This document shows positions 1 through 7,376 of a stretch of 18,238 bases of DNA, piece by piece. Position 1 is the stretch's first letter; each line of letters begins with the position of its first letter. Under the pieces are notes generated by a model. That model searched no databases and was not told the origin of the DNA. It saw only the letters and a program-made list of their open reading frames with translations. The translations under genes and the position numbers were made by a program. The stretch is taken from the NCBI GenBank assembly GCA_910579485.1, contig CAJTVO010000067.1, positions 1 through 18,238 on the forward strand. Reading direction: 5' to 3'. Source of the stretch: an uncultured Oscillospiraceae bacterium. Its GTDB lineage: Bacteria > Bacillota > Clostridia > Oscillospirales > Oscillospiraceae.

Positions 1-46
1 TCAGCTTATGTCAACTGATTTCGTTATTTTCCACCAATTTGCAGCT

Positions 47-85
47 GGTAGCAGCCGCGAAAACCTTGGTAGCCAGGTGGTAGCG
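47..85. repeat. Three phased GGTAGC direct repeats
   Basis: The hexamer GGTAGC occurs at 47-52, 69-74 and 80-85, so the starts are 22 and 11 bases apart, close to two and one helical turns. This lies beyond the terminator of the phage operon, in otherwise AT-rich DNA (about 1-214) where I find no convincing gene. Same-face repeats of this kind are typical of arm-type or excisionase sites near an attachment site, or of an operator. No integrase is visible, so the role is open. Confidence 0.35.
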
Positions 86-214
86 TTTTCATGGTTTGTT
101 CATAATTGGGTTGTGAAAATTTTTTGGTTTTTCAAATATTGACCATTTTTTCTCAAAATCAGGACACAAGTTTAGCAATTAACAATCCGGTCTACATAAT
201 ATTTATCTGCGGAT

Positions 215-256
215 AAAAATTCAGCCGGAGACACAGCAACACGCCATGTCTCCGGC
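215..256 (-). terminator. Intrinsic terminator of the late operon
   Basis: A perfect 10-bp stem (224-233 paired with 247-256, GCCGGAGACA / TGTCTCCGGC) has a 13-base loop. On the minus strand it is followed by GAATTTTTA (223 down to 214). It begins 9 bases after the stop codon of the last baseplate gene. On the plus strand it is followed by CTTTTATTT, so it could act in both directions. It marks the end of the morphogenesis operon, so no lysis or fibre gene is co-transcribed downstream. Confidence 0.85.
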
Positions 257-264
257 CTTTTATT

Positions 265-831
265 TCAAACGGCCAGCTCAAAGCCGTACCAGGTATATTT
301 CCTCTCATGGATGATAGCCCACGTATATTGAAAGGCCTCGCATTCTTGCCAAGTGAGATAGCGAAAGTAAAATTCCACATCCAGATGACAAGGAATGATA
401 TCCAAGATAATCCCTCGAATCTGCTCAAATCCTTCCGGAATACCGGCCACATCTGGAAAAATGACTCGAATATAGCCAAACCGCTCTTTCTCCAACGCCA
501 GCGCCTTGATTCCGCAGCCGGAAATGGTATTGTTGATATCGGACAAAGTGAAACAGTCTCCGCCGATACGCAGCAGCGCGGAGATGGCCTGCCTCCGCAG
601 ATCCGTGCTGTAATGGACGGGAGTACGGGCAAAGAGCGTCTCCCTTCGCCGCAGGCCTTCGCCTTCGGCGGTCGCCAGGGCGCTCTCCCGTTCCACATAG
701 TCCATCCGCGCGCTCAGGCTGTCCAGTCCACACCCAAGGGCATCCAATTCACTGCCGCTGAGGCTTCCCGGCGCAAGGTCGTAGATACCCAGCGGCCTCA
801 ACAGGTTACGCAAATGCTCGCCATATGCCAT
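265..831 (-). CDS. XkdU/YmfQ-like baseplate (tail) protein
   Basis: This 188-residue protein starts MAYGEHLRNLLRPLGIYDL. It is the last gene of the operon and follows baseplate J by one base (TGATATG junction). Its size, its position right after baseplate J, and the N-terminal pattern of a short helix, LRPLG(I)Y and then a helical segment (residues about 20-60) fit the XkdU/YmfQ/DUF2313 family. Members of that family link the baseplate wedge to fibres in P2- and PBSX-type phages. The rest (about 70-188) has alternating beta and helical segments without motifs I can name. In related phages a tail fibre gene normally follows; here a terminator follows instead. The family call rests mainly on gene order and N-terminal style. 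Confidence 0.8.
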   Translation of the reverse strand: MAYGEHLRNLLRPLGIYDLAPGSLSGSELDALGCGLDSLSARMDYVERESALATAEGEGLRRRETLFARTPVHYSTDLRRQAISALLRIGGDCFTLSDINNTISGCGIKALALEKERFGYIRVIFPDVAGIPEGFEQIRGIILDIIPCHLDVEFYFRYLTWQECEAFQYTWAIIHERKYTWYGFELAV

Positions 832-832
832 A

Positions 833-1894
833 TCATACCCCCCATTCCGAGACGGTCACAGTCCCCAAACATGGGAGAACGGTCGGACTGGCCGCTATGT
901 CCGCAGAAGGCGTGGTCAACCGGTAATTTTGAATGCTGTCCAGATCATACAGCAGGTTGCCTAAATAGGCCAACGTAACACTTTTACCCAGCAGGACTCC
1001 GGTAAATGCCTCCCGCAGTGCTGCATCCGCGGCGGCACGGGCCTCTTCAAAGGTAAATCCATCAGCCGGCTGAATGGCAGCCGAGATATTGACCGCCTTC
1101 GGTGTGGGTGCCAGCACGCGCAGATCCACGGATATTTCCCGCTTTTCCTGCAGATACGAATTGACCTCCGCCAACAGTGCCTCATCTGGGATACCGGCAT
1201 CGGTTGCGATATAGAGGTCAACAGAACCGACCCCTCTTGGGCGGCCCACCGCCACCGCCGCCGCTACGCCGGTGCAGGACAGCGCTGTCTGCTCGTAGTA
1301 AGCCGCGTTCGCGCCATTAGGAAGCCGGCGGTAGCTGTCCAGAAGCCTCCGGCGAAGCCCTTCATCGTCCTCCGCGTCATCACCGCCGCTGAAGGCTTCC
1401 GGGTTGGTACAGGCCTTGATCCCCACCGGCATGGCGGCCATTATGGTGACAGTGCCTGCGGCAACATTTCCAAGCTTCCCTGGTTCCAACGCCACGGCGG
1501 GCACGTCTACATAGAGCCTGCCAGATTTCAGCACGGCATTATCCGTGGTAGCAAACCGGATGCCCGCCGCCGTCATACACACCGTCCCGGACTTTATCGT
1601 CAGATCGCCGCCGACCGCAGTAGACAGCCCGAAGCGCAGTACGCCGGTCGCGCAGGTGGCGATCCCCCGGCTAAGTCCCCTCAAATATGCGTGCCGTTCC
1701 AGATATTCCCCCTTGGCTGTCTGCGGAAAGCTCTGATCCAGCAGCCATTGCGCCTGCAGGTACAATCCCCTGATTTGGGCCGCCGCCGCATACAGCCGCG
1801 CGGCCAGATCACAGGAAGAATGGGGCAGATACCCGCTGGCTTCGCCAAAAGCGGACAGCATTTCCTCATATATCTCATCTATACTTTTTTCCAT
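833..1894 (-). CDS. Baseplate J-like protein (XkdT / gp47 family)
   Basis: This 353-residue protein should form the wedge of the contractile baseplate. The N-terminal part (about 1-60) is helical (IDEIYEEMLSAFG ... DLAARLYAAAAQI). It is followed by the family's typical segment around RHAYLRGLSR and a glycine-rich beta region, where IKSGTVCMTAAGIRFATT matches the usual 'G..f.t..g..F.t' signature. The block GGDDAEDDEGLRRRLLDSY (about residues 170-188) matches the conserved 'GG.d.E.de.lR.R' motif of Baseplate_J. The C-terminal half has mixed alpha/beta repeats. Length is close to Bacillus XkdT. The ribosome site GGGAGGTG sits 5-6 bases before the ATG. It lies between gp25 and XkdU, the standard order. 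Confidence 0.93.
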   Translation of the reverse strand: MEKSIDEIYEEMLSAFGEASGYLPHSSCDLAARLYAAAAQIRGLYLQAQWLLDQSFPQTAKGEYLERHAYLRGLSRGIATCATGVLRFGLSTAVGGDLTIKSGTVCMTAAGIRFATTDNAVLKSGRLYVDVPAVALEPGKLGNVAAGTVTIMAAMPVGIKACTNPEAFSGGDDAEDDEGLRRRLLDSYRRLPNGANAAYYEQTALSCTGVAAAVAVGRPRGVGSVDLYIATDAGIPDEALLAEVNSYLQEKREISVDLRVLAPTPKAVNISAAIQPADGFTFEEARAAADAALREAFTGVLLGKSVTLAYLGNLLYDLDSIQNYRLTTPSADIAASPTVLPCLGTVTVSEWGV

Positions 1895-1910
1895 CGGTTC
1901 ACCTCCCAGA

Positions 1911-2255
1911 TCATATCGTTAACGAGACCGGCAGCTCTGTTCCTTGGTATTCCAGCCGTACCGTCAGCCGTATGCGCCCTTGCCCATCCGGGGCGAGAGC
2001 GACGTCTGCGACCGTGACCGCCTCTTCCGCCAATGCTTCCGCTACATACTGCCGCGCGGCGGACAGCCGCTGCGCGGCGGGCTCCCGGCTCAGCAGGTAC
2101 AACCGGCTCCCCAGCTGCGGCAGGATCGGAAAGCCTCCTCTGTGCGCGGTCAAACGAAACAACACCCGCTCCAGCAGGGCGTCCGCCCCCTGACAGCGGA
2201 CCACGCCGCCCAGTCCGTCCGGGATATAATCGCCATTTTTTATTCTCACTTCCAT
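1911..2255 (-). CDS. gp25/gpW-like baseplate wedge protein (XkdS)
   Basis: This is a 114-residue baseplate component of the gp25-like lysozyme-fold family, a structural part of the wedge and not an active lysozyme. I chose the ATG at 2255 (MEVRIKNGDYIPDGLGG) because AGGAGA lies at 2265-2270, 9 bases upstream, and the protein then begins as family members do. A longer reading frame from 2306 would overlap the spike gene and has no good ribosome site. The motif LTAHRGGFPILPQLGSRLY (about residues 43-61) is the hallmark 'RG.fp..p.lGS.l' of this family. The rest is helical followed by beta strands (VALAPDGQGRIRLTVRLEY). Confidence 0.9.
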   Translation of the reverse strand: MEVRIKNGDYIPDGLGGVVRCQGADALLERVLFRLTAHRGGFPILPQLGSRLYLLSREPAAQRLSAARQYVAEALAEEAVTVADVALAPDGQGRIRLTVRLEYQGTELPVSLTI

Positions 2256-2271
2256 TTGAACGTTTCTCCTA

Positions 2272-2799
2272 TCAACCGCAAAAACATGGACGGCAAGGCT
2301 GCCCATTGATCGTCAATCTCCCGTTGATGGTAACGTCCCCATCCATAGAGACCGGGCCATGCAGCTCCACGCCGCCAGTCACCTTCAGACCTCCGGTCAG
2401 CTCGATATCGCCCTCTATCACCCAATTTCCCGTGACAGAGCCGTTGCCCTTGATGACGATGCTGCCGTCTTTACGCAGATGAATAGATGCATTGCCGCAG
2501 GAATAAAGGAACAGCTCCCCCGGAGCCATATCCTTTGGCGCAGCCGCAGAGGTATCGGCGGCCACCACGCACCGCTCCTGTCCGCCAGTCCCACCCTTGA
2601 TGACCAATACGGTATCTCCCGCCTGCGGCTGCCAGATCAGGCCGCCCGGCGCAAAGATCTCCAAATTCCGCTGTTCGCCCTTTGTCATCACGGAGGCGCT
2701 GCCGCCGCCGATGGTGGTCACGCCCATATCGGCAGCGGTACTCTCACGTTCCGTCCGCTGGCGTGCGGCAATCGTTTTTGATAACCACATATTTCTCAC
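2272..2799 (-). CDS. gpV-like baseplate spike (puncturing) protein
   Basis: This 175-residue protein should form the trimeric spike at the centre of the baseplate. Residues about 30-100 hold the OB-fold-like segment with the recognisable LIWQPQAGDTVLVIKGG (pH/'W.P..GD.V.v' motif). From about residue 105 the sequence is a run of short beta repeats (GSIVIKGNGSV, GDIELTGGLKV, GGVELHGPVSM, GDVTINGRLTI), the triple-stranded beta-helix of gpV/gp138-type spikes. The chain ends INGQPCRPCFCG. In P2 gpV-like spikes the tip binds iron through an HxH motif; this one has a CxxCxC end instead. The stop overlaps nothing; the start overlaps the hub gene by 4 bases. Confidence 0.85.
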   Translation of the reverse strand: MRNMWLSKTIAARQRTERESTAADMGVTTIGGGSASVMTKGEQRNLEIFAPGGLIWQPQAGDTVLVIKGGTGGQERCVVAADTSAAAPKDMAPGELFLYSCGNASIHLRKDGSIVIKGNGSVTGNWVIEGDIELTGGLKVTGGVELHGPVSMDGDVTINGRLTINGQPCRPCFCG

Positions 2800-3734
2800 C
2801 TCACACCGATCGTCAATTCCGTCCGCTCCCCATCGCCATCCATCCGGCTGCGGGAGCGGACCACTTCATAAACCCCGGACAAATTCAATCTGCCCAGGGC
2901 CAACTCCACCCGGTCGCCCGGCATCGCGGCAAAGGGGAACGGCAGCTCCAGACTGATCTCTACCTGTTCCAGGGCGGACTGTTCGATTTGATATTCCCCG
3001 GTATACCGCCGGTCTTCGGCGGTGCTCCTGGGCATATACAGGACATGCCGACGCTGTCCGCCAGTCTGCAAAAATTTCTCATTCCTGACCGGATGGCTGA
3101 TCCCCTGGACCTTGTCCTGGATAAGTACTTCGGAGATCACGCCGTAGCGCTGCTCCCGCTTGCGCAGGGACAGCAGTGGCGAAGCGTCATTGATGCACAG
3201 CGTTTTTCCGCTGCCCCAGAGCGGCTCGACTACCAGCGCCCCCTCCCTGGTGAAGTATGGATCAAATCCACCGAAACGATGGGTAAATCCCTGCAGAGCC
3301 TTCCACTGACTGGAACCGGAAGCCACCGCGTAGCCGCTCCCGGAAATGTCCCGCTGCCGCTCCACCTCGATTCCATAGGGAGCCACATGGTTTTCCAGTA
3401 TCTCAGAGAGAGGCGCGCTCTCATAGGATAGCGCCTCCGATTCATTATCCAGCAGGAGCGCGGCCATACCGCGCCCCTCGATCTCCACCAGCAGCCCCTG
3501 CCGGGAAAGGGAGACCTCATATGCGTCTATAACGCCCCGCAGCATGATCCTGCCATCCTGAAAGGCGGTAAACCGGGTAGCCTTAGGCAGGACCTCCGCC
3601 ATTCCGGCGTCATACAGGCAGGCCGCCGTCATGCTGTCGCAGGGGACTGCTCCCGTATGATCCAATTCCCACCGCAGCAGGACCGGCAGTTCGTACCGCA
3701 CGCCGCCGTAAGTATCCAGCAGTATATTCATCAT
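2796..3734 (-). CDS. Late control D / XkdQ-like baseplate hub protein
   Basis: This 312-residue protein belongs to the gpD/XkdQ (VgrG N-terminal-like) hub family, which forms the ring between tube and spike. Supporting features are its size, its position between the LysM protein and the spike, and internal signatures. These are GRIMLRGVIDAYEVSLSRQG (about residues 65-85), typical of 'G.i.sv...ls..g..v.v.grd', then GSSQWKALQGFTHRFGGFDPY and a C-terminal beta domain with MPGDRVELALGRLNLSGVYEV, the standard 'pGd.v........g.y.v' ending. It starts within the previous gene's stop (ATGA, 3731-3734). The protein begins with two Met codons (3734 and 3731), and either could be used. Confidence 0.9.
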   Translation of the reverse strand: MMNILLDTYGGVRYELPVLLRWELDHTGAVPCDSMTAACLYDAGMAEVLPKATRFTAFQDGRIMLRGVIDAYEVSLSRQGLLVEIEGRGMAALLLDNESEALSYESAPLSEILENHVAPYGIEVERQRDISGSGYAVASGSSQWKALQGFTHRFGGFDPYFTREGALVVEPLWGSGKTLCINDASPLLSLRKREQRYGVISEVLIQDKVQGISHPVRNEKFLQTGGQRRHVLYMPRSTAEDRRYTGEYQIEQSALEQVEISLELPFPFAAMPGDRVELALGRLNLSGVYEVVRSRSRMDGDGERTELTIGVR

Positions 3735-4303
3735 GGGATCACCACCTTATCGCCGGGATTGATCAGGTTGGGATTTTTAATGCCGGGATTGGCCTTCAGC
3801 AGGCTCTCCAGGGGCACGTCCCAGCGTCTGGCGATCCCCCACAGCGTGTCGCCGCTGACTACGATACAGGCGTTTTCCTGCCGGGCGCTCTTGGCCGCGG
3901 CGGTGGACGCTCCACCGGAAGAACCCAGTGCGGACAGCTCCTCATTGTACCCGTCGTACCGTTCCCGAAATTCAAAGCTGTATCGAACATAGTCCGGACG
4001 CGGTTCCTGTTCCAGCTTCAGTCTGGTAAAATAGGCGTTGGATATCTGCCACAGCGGATGGATCAGCAGGCCCGGCCCGCCGCTGTAAAAAATGGAGGCC
4101 AGCCGTTTGAACTCCCCATAGGCGTCCTTCCCGGAAAATTCCCCCTGTCCCCGCATGATCCGGCAGCCCAGCCCCAGATCCTGCATACAGTAGCGTCCAA
4201 AGGGGACCTTATGGACCGCTACCTGCCGCTCGTAGGTAATGGAATAGGTCGCGGGATTATAGGGCCAGATATAGTCCTTGTAGCGCATGGGTGTTAACCG
4301 CAT
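3731..4303 (-). CDS. LysM-domain baseplate protein (XkdP-like)
   Basis: This 190-residue protein starts at the ATG at 4303 (MRLTPMRYKDYIWPYNP). GGGAGGG at 4312-4318 is 8 bases upstream, and this start avoids a 26-base overlap with the preceding gene. The N-terminal two thirds resembles XkdP/gp53-like baseplate proteins (YKDYIWPYNPATYSITYER, then GRYCMQDLGLGCRIMRGQGEF). The C-terminal 45 residues are a complete LysM module: VSGDTLWGIARRWDVPLESL ... NP.LINPGDKVVIP. LysM in baseplate hubs is thought to bind peptidoglycan or help anchor the hub. In PBSX this gene directly follows the tape measure gene; here a 254-residue acidic protein sits in that slot. Confidence 0.9.
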   Translation of the reverse strand: MRLTPMRYKDYIWPYNPATYSITYERQVAVHKVPFGRYCMQDLGLGCRIMRGQGEFSGKDAYGEFKRLASIFYSGGPGLLIHPLWQISNAYFTRLKLEQEPRPDYVRYSFEFRERYDGYNEELSALGSSGGASTAAAKSARQENACIVVSGDTLWGIARRWDVPLESLLKANPGIKNPNLINPGDKVVIP

Positions 4304-4319
4304 GTTTCGATCCCTCCCG

Positions 4320-5084
4320 TCAATATAAGGGGAAGCCGTTGTCATAGCGCCTGCCGTCCCTCTGGAACGCCAGGGATACAGATTCCGCCGTCAGCGGCGC
4401 GGGTCCCGGCGTTACCAGTTCCTCCGTGATGCTGGTCCACCGGCTCTGCGGCATATCCGGCTCTGCCGTGACTACCACGCCCGCCCCCAAAGGGGATTCG
4501 ATCCCATACTGCCCATCCTCCGGCCCGGTTGTATTCCATACAGGCACATCGGCGCCCTCCGCATCCATCTCCTCCCGAGCCGCCGGGAGCTCCGTCGTAT
4601 CCTGCCCCACTTCCGGCCGGACGGTTGGAATATCCTCCAAGTTCCCCGTGATTTCTCTCTCTGCGTCCTTCACAGCCAGTTCATCCTGGATGCCGGAGCC
4701 TGCTGTTTTCGCGTCAGGGATACTATCGCCGCCGGGAGGGGCCGCCTGCGCGGCCTCCTCCCGATGATCAACGACCTCGCTGCCTGCCCGTTCCGGCGAG
4801 GGTACATCCTCCGTTACCGAAGACCGCACCGGTACGGCGGCACCCACATCCGTTACAGCATCCACCCGCATCTCCACAGGCTTCTTCCGCCGCTCCTCCG
4901 GCTGCAAGCTCCGGAAGCGCTCCGTATCAAAGGAGGCATTTTCCGCGTACTCCTGTCCAGGCCGCAGCCGGAGGTTACCGGCCGCAGCCGTCAGCAGCCG
5001 CAGCTGTTCAGCCAGCCGGGACAGACTGTCCAGCGCGCTGGCCGGGAGCTGCAGATCGATCCGGACAAGTTCCCGCTCCTCCAT
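4320..5084 (-). CDS. Unrecognised acidic, probably disordered protein in the tape-measure slot
   Basis: I do not recognise this 254-residue protein. It starts 1 base inside the tube gene's stop (TGATG) and ends 16 bases before the LysM gene's start. In PBSX-type clusters this place is filled by a tail chaperone (XkdN) and a very long tape measure protein (XkdO). Residues about 1-45 look helical and amphipathic (VRIDLQLPASALDSLSRLAEQLRLL). Residues about 60-215 are low complexity and rich in Glu, Asp, Ala, Pro, Val and Thr, with no predicted coiled coil or membrane segment. The C-terminus is more ordered (LTAESVSLAFQRDGRRYDNG, ending FPLY), which suggests a short docking motif. It may be a reduced tape measure, a chaperone, or something else. 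A frameshift product is not evident. Confidence 0.75.
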   Translation of the reverse strand: MEERELVRIDLQLPASALDSLSRLAEQLRLLTAAAGNLRLRPGQEYAENASFDTERFRSLQPEERRKKPVEMRVDAVTDVGAAVPVRSSVTEDVPSPERAGSEVVDHREEAAQAAPPGGDSIPDAKTAGSGIQDELAVKDAEREITGNLEDIPTVRPEVGQDTTELPAAREEMDAEGADVPVWNTTGPEDGQYGIESPLGAGVVVTAEPDMPQSRWTSITEELVTPGPAPLTAESVSLAFQRDGRRYDNGFPLY

Positions 5085-5473
5085 CAGGCGGCTACCTCGA
5101 TGCGGCCTGCGGCAACTACGGTCACTTTTTCAGCCACCATCGAACCGACCTTGCCCTCCTCCTGGATGGCGCTCCACTGACAGCCGCTGTAGATGACCTT
5201 CCGATCCGGCTTGCAGATCACCAGGGAGAAATCGGCCAGCGCAAAAAAGTCGATCCCGTCACTGATGGCGTCATCGGTAGCATAGAGCCGCGTCAGTTCC
5301 AATACATACTTGTTCTGCCCGTTGATCGTAGCCACAGGCTCGCTCTCGCCGAAGGCCTCTACCACCTGGCTGGTCTTGGTGGCCTTGGCGGTGTAGCTCT
5401 GAACGACCGCGACCTTCCGGCCATCCAGCTCCAGATAAATATCACAGCTGGTAGGAAATCCAGTCACATCCAT
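5084..5473 (-). CDS. Contractile tail tube protein (XkdM-like)
   Basis: This 129-residue protein should polymerise into the inner tube of the contractile tail. Its position right after the sheath gene, its size, and its beta-rich sequence with the pattern CDIYLELDGRKVAVVQSYTAKATK, then VATINGQNKYVLELTRLYAT and FFALADFSLVICKPDRKVIYSGCQW fit XkdM/tail tube proteins. Many of those contain 'v..i....y.lel.r.' followed by 'F.l.i..p....i.y.gc.w'. The gap from the sheath stop is 15 bases, with AGGAGG in it. The C-terminal stop shares one base with the next start codon, implying translational coupling. Confidence 0.88.
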   Translation of the reverse strand: MDVTGFPTSCDIYLELDGRKVAVVQSYTAKATKTSQVVEAFGESEPVATINGQNKYVLELTRLYATDDAISDGIDFFALADFSLVICKPDRKVIYSGCQWSAIQEEGKVGSMVAEKVTVVAAGRIEVAA

Positions 5474-5488
5474 TCCTGTTCATCCTCC

Positions 5489-6547
5489 TTAAATCGTAAT
5501 GTGAGCGGTAAGATAGATCTGATTGAGCCCATGGGCCACAGCGAAGCTGAACTCCACCAGGCAGATCGTAGGGTCTTCCTCCGATGCCGATACAGCCACA
5601 TCGCTGTAGCTGTCGATGATCTCCGCCCGCAGCTTGTTTTCCAGCTCCACGATGGTCTGGGACCGGATCGCTCCTCTGGTCTGCACGGTATTCTTCGTTT
5701 GGCTGAACCGGCTGCGCAGGCTCTGACGGATGGCGGGGATCACATCGTCCGCGATCAGGATCGTGGTCAGCTCCCGCCAGGTGGTGTCGTCTGCCCCGCC
5801 GGTGGTTGTCCTGGTTGTAATGCCTCTGACGGGGGAGACCACGCCGCCCACTGCCTCCAGCGGCGTCACGCCGCCCCGCACCAGTACATCGATCTCGCTG
5901 TCCGTATAATCCACGCTGACGCCTGTCAGCCCATTCAGCGGCGTACCATTGAGGGGGATCGCCGGATCTCTCGTCATGGCCACCGCCGCCGCGACTGCCG
6001 CCGCTGTAAAGACGCCGGATACCGGCTTCCCCGTGCCGTCCAGCCCATCGGGGCCCACCAGTACCATACGCTCACTGTTCAACGCTTTGGCCCGCTCCGT
6101 CAGGTCTGCCGTAGACGCATCGCTCATACCGACCACGGCGATCCGCTCGCGCCGCGCGGCGGAAGCGCTCTCCAGACTGACCCGCAGAGCCTGCTGTACC
6201 GTCAGCTCTCCACTGTCGCAGACGATGACCTGCAGGTTCTCCACCGTCTGCAGCACCCTGAAGGCGGCGGCGTAATCATCCTCGTTCACTTTCACGGCAA
6301 CCACCGTGGACGCGCCCCCCAAGAACAGCAGCTTCAAGATGGCGGACATACCGGGCGTACCCTCAGCGTCCTCGCCGAATGCGCTCAGTCCCATCTCATA
6401 GCTGGTCAGCCGGACGGCGGCGTTGACCGTTCCGCTGACACTCTTGGCCGCGACCCCGACGGTGCGCGCGGCCCGGCCGCCCCGAACGGCGGCAGATGCG
6501 TCATAGGAGGAGTAGACTCCCGGACGCTCATGGATGATACCCTTCAT
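5489..6547 (-). CDS. Contractile tail sheath protein (XkdK-like)
   Basis: This 352-residue sheath subunit marks the particle as myovirus-like. The N-terminus (HERPGVYSSYDA) is the typical 'm.. .pgvy......' sheath start. The central domain contains ERIAVVGM and ERMVLVGPDG strands and AAAVAAAVAMTRDPAIPLNGTPLNGLTGV, close to the usual 'aa.iAg..a..dp..S.t......G' block. The C-terminal domain (GITTRTTTGG ... WRELTTILIADDVIPAIRQS) matches the conserved 'R.it........f..i...ri.d.i...i' core involved in sheath-tube contacts. It is short compared with many sheaths, which suggests a minimal two-domain form. Its start overlaps the tail terminator gene by 4 bases. Confidence 0.94.
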   Translation of the reverse strand: MKGIIHERPGVYSSYDASAAVRGGRAARTVGVAAKSVSGTVNAAVRLTSYEMGLSAFGEDAEGTPGMSAILKLLFLGGASTVVAVKVNEDDYAAAFRVLQTVENLQVIVCDSGELTVQQALRVSLESASAARRERIAVVGMSDASTADLTERAKALNSERMVLVGPDGLDGTGKPVSGVFTAAAVAAAVAMTRDPAIPLNGTPLNGLTGVSVDYTDSEIDVLVRGGVTPLEAVGGVVSPVRGITTRTTTGGADDTTWRELTTILIADDVIPAIRQSLRSRFSQTKNTVQTRGAIRSQTIVELENKLRAEIIDSYSDVAVSASEEDPTICLVEFSFAVAHGLNQIYLTAHITI

Positions 6548-7047
6548 TTCTTGACCACACCTTTCAAAATAAAATCAGAAAACACGGCTCCATCCTCCGA
6601 AGCCGCCGCGATGAAGTAGGCGCTGCAAGCAAGGCTTCCCCTCCGCAAAAACATGGCGGTGCCCGTATCCCATAATGCCTCCTCCCACTTCAGCTCCGTG
6701 GGCCGAAGGCCGGTGGGCAGACCCTCCAGCATGATCTGATGGAGGGTCTCCAGGACCCCTTCGCCGCCCGCCGCTCCCATCTCCGGCGGACAGTAGATAT
6801 CCAGCGACAGCGTCAGCTCCAGCCGCATCCCATAGACCTCCTGGCAGACCTGCGTCCGCGGGTCCGTCCGCTGCCCCAGATAGCTGCTCAGCGCCCCGCC
6901 CCGGCTCTCCCCCGTGCGGAGCCCTACCGCCACCACCGGTTCCGAATAGGCCTTCGCCCACTCCGGCGCATAGGCGGTCTGCGTGCGTACCCCCGCCTTC
7001 TCCAATGCGGCGGAGATCGCGTCCTTCACCTGTTCCAGCCCGTTCAT
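6544..7047 (-). CDS. Tail terminator / tail completion protein (XkdJ position)
   Basis: This 167-residue protein lies just upstream of the sheath gene and overlaps both neighbours by 4 bases. Its layout is N-terminal helix (GLEQVKDAISAALEKAG), strand (EPVVAVGLRTGE), then a beta sheet with YGMRLELTLSLDIYCPP and a helix GVLETLHQIMLEGLP. This is typical of tail terminator proteins (P2 gpR, lambda gpU fold), which cap the tail and join it to the head. The C-terminal strand LACSAYFIAAASEDG fits the last beta hairpin. Assignment rests on fold-like pattern and gene order; there is no diagnostic motif. Confidence 0.7.
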   Translation of the reverse strand: MNGLEQVKDAISAALEKAGVRTQTAYAPEWAKAYSEPVVAVGLRTGESRGGALSSYLGQRTDPRTQVCQEVYGMRLELTLSLDIYCPPEMGAAGGEGVLETLHQIMLEGLPTGLRPTELKWEEALWDTGTAMFLRRGSLACSAYFIAAASEDGAVFSDFILKGVVKK

Positions 7048-7376
7048 TCCGCCGCCTCCTTCTCCTGCCGGAGCACGGCCCGGTGATAGAGGATCTCTCC
7101 GCGAAAATACAACGCTTCCGCCTCCTGCGCTACCAGCCGAAGAGCGTCAAAGCGCAGCCGGTCTCCCGGCCGGATCTCCCGGCCGGCAGGTCCGACATAC
7201 AGCCAGCGCCGCCCGCTCACCGCCCCGAGCGGCGTAGCCGTCACCGGCGGCGCCGTCCGCTCCTTCAAGACCGGCTGCAGAAACGCCATAACCCCCACTT
7301 CCTCCCCGCTCTTCCTGGAAATCAGCGTGACTTTCTGCCCATAGGCGCCCATCAGCTCCTCCAACCGGGCCCTCAT
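7044..7376 (-). CDS. Head closure / head-tail joining protein
   Basis: This 110-residue protein overlaps both flanking genes by 4 bases. The sequence has the SPP1 gp16 / HK97 gp7-like stopper pattern: a short N-terminal helix (RLEELMGAYGQKVTLISR), beta strands, a long loop (QPVLKERTAPPVTATPLG), a strand with RWLYVGPAGREIRPGDRLRF and a final hairpin LYFRGEILYHRAVLRQ. These neck proteins seal the packaged head and bind the tail. The family is fast-evolving, so the call relies on position between adaptor and tail terminator together with this pattern. Confidence 0.68.
   Translation of the reverse strand: MRARLEELMGAYGQKVTLISRKSGEEVGVMAFLQPVLKERTAPPVTATPLGAVSGRRWLYVGPAGREIRPGDRLRFDALRLVAQEAEALYFRGEILYHRAVLRQEKEAAE

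Noticed and set aside
151..165. Intact dCTP-depletion defence enzyme at the right end of the window as a simple explanation of the Dcd-like gene
   Set aside because: The catalytic glutamate position holds glycine in a well-anchored alignment (Gly-x4-Gly-x2-Asn), so ordinary deamination is unlikely. This entry refers to the gene at 16907-17530; no feature is claimed at 151-165.
2682..3431. 249-residue plus-strand ORF opposite the hub gene
   Set aside because: A shadow of the well-supported gpD-like gene, with high-GC codon symmetry, no ribosome site and no recognisable domain.
5501..6619. 372-residue plus-strand ORF opposite the sheath gene
   Set aside because: Rich in His, Arg and Gln as expected for an antisense frame of a GC-rich gene; the sheath reading is unambiguous.
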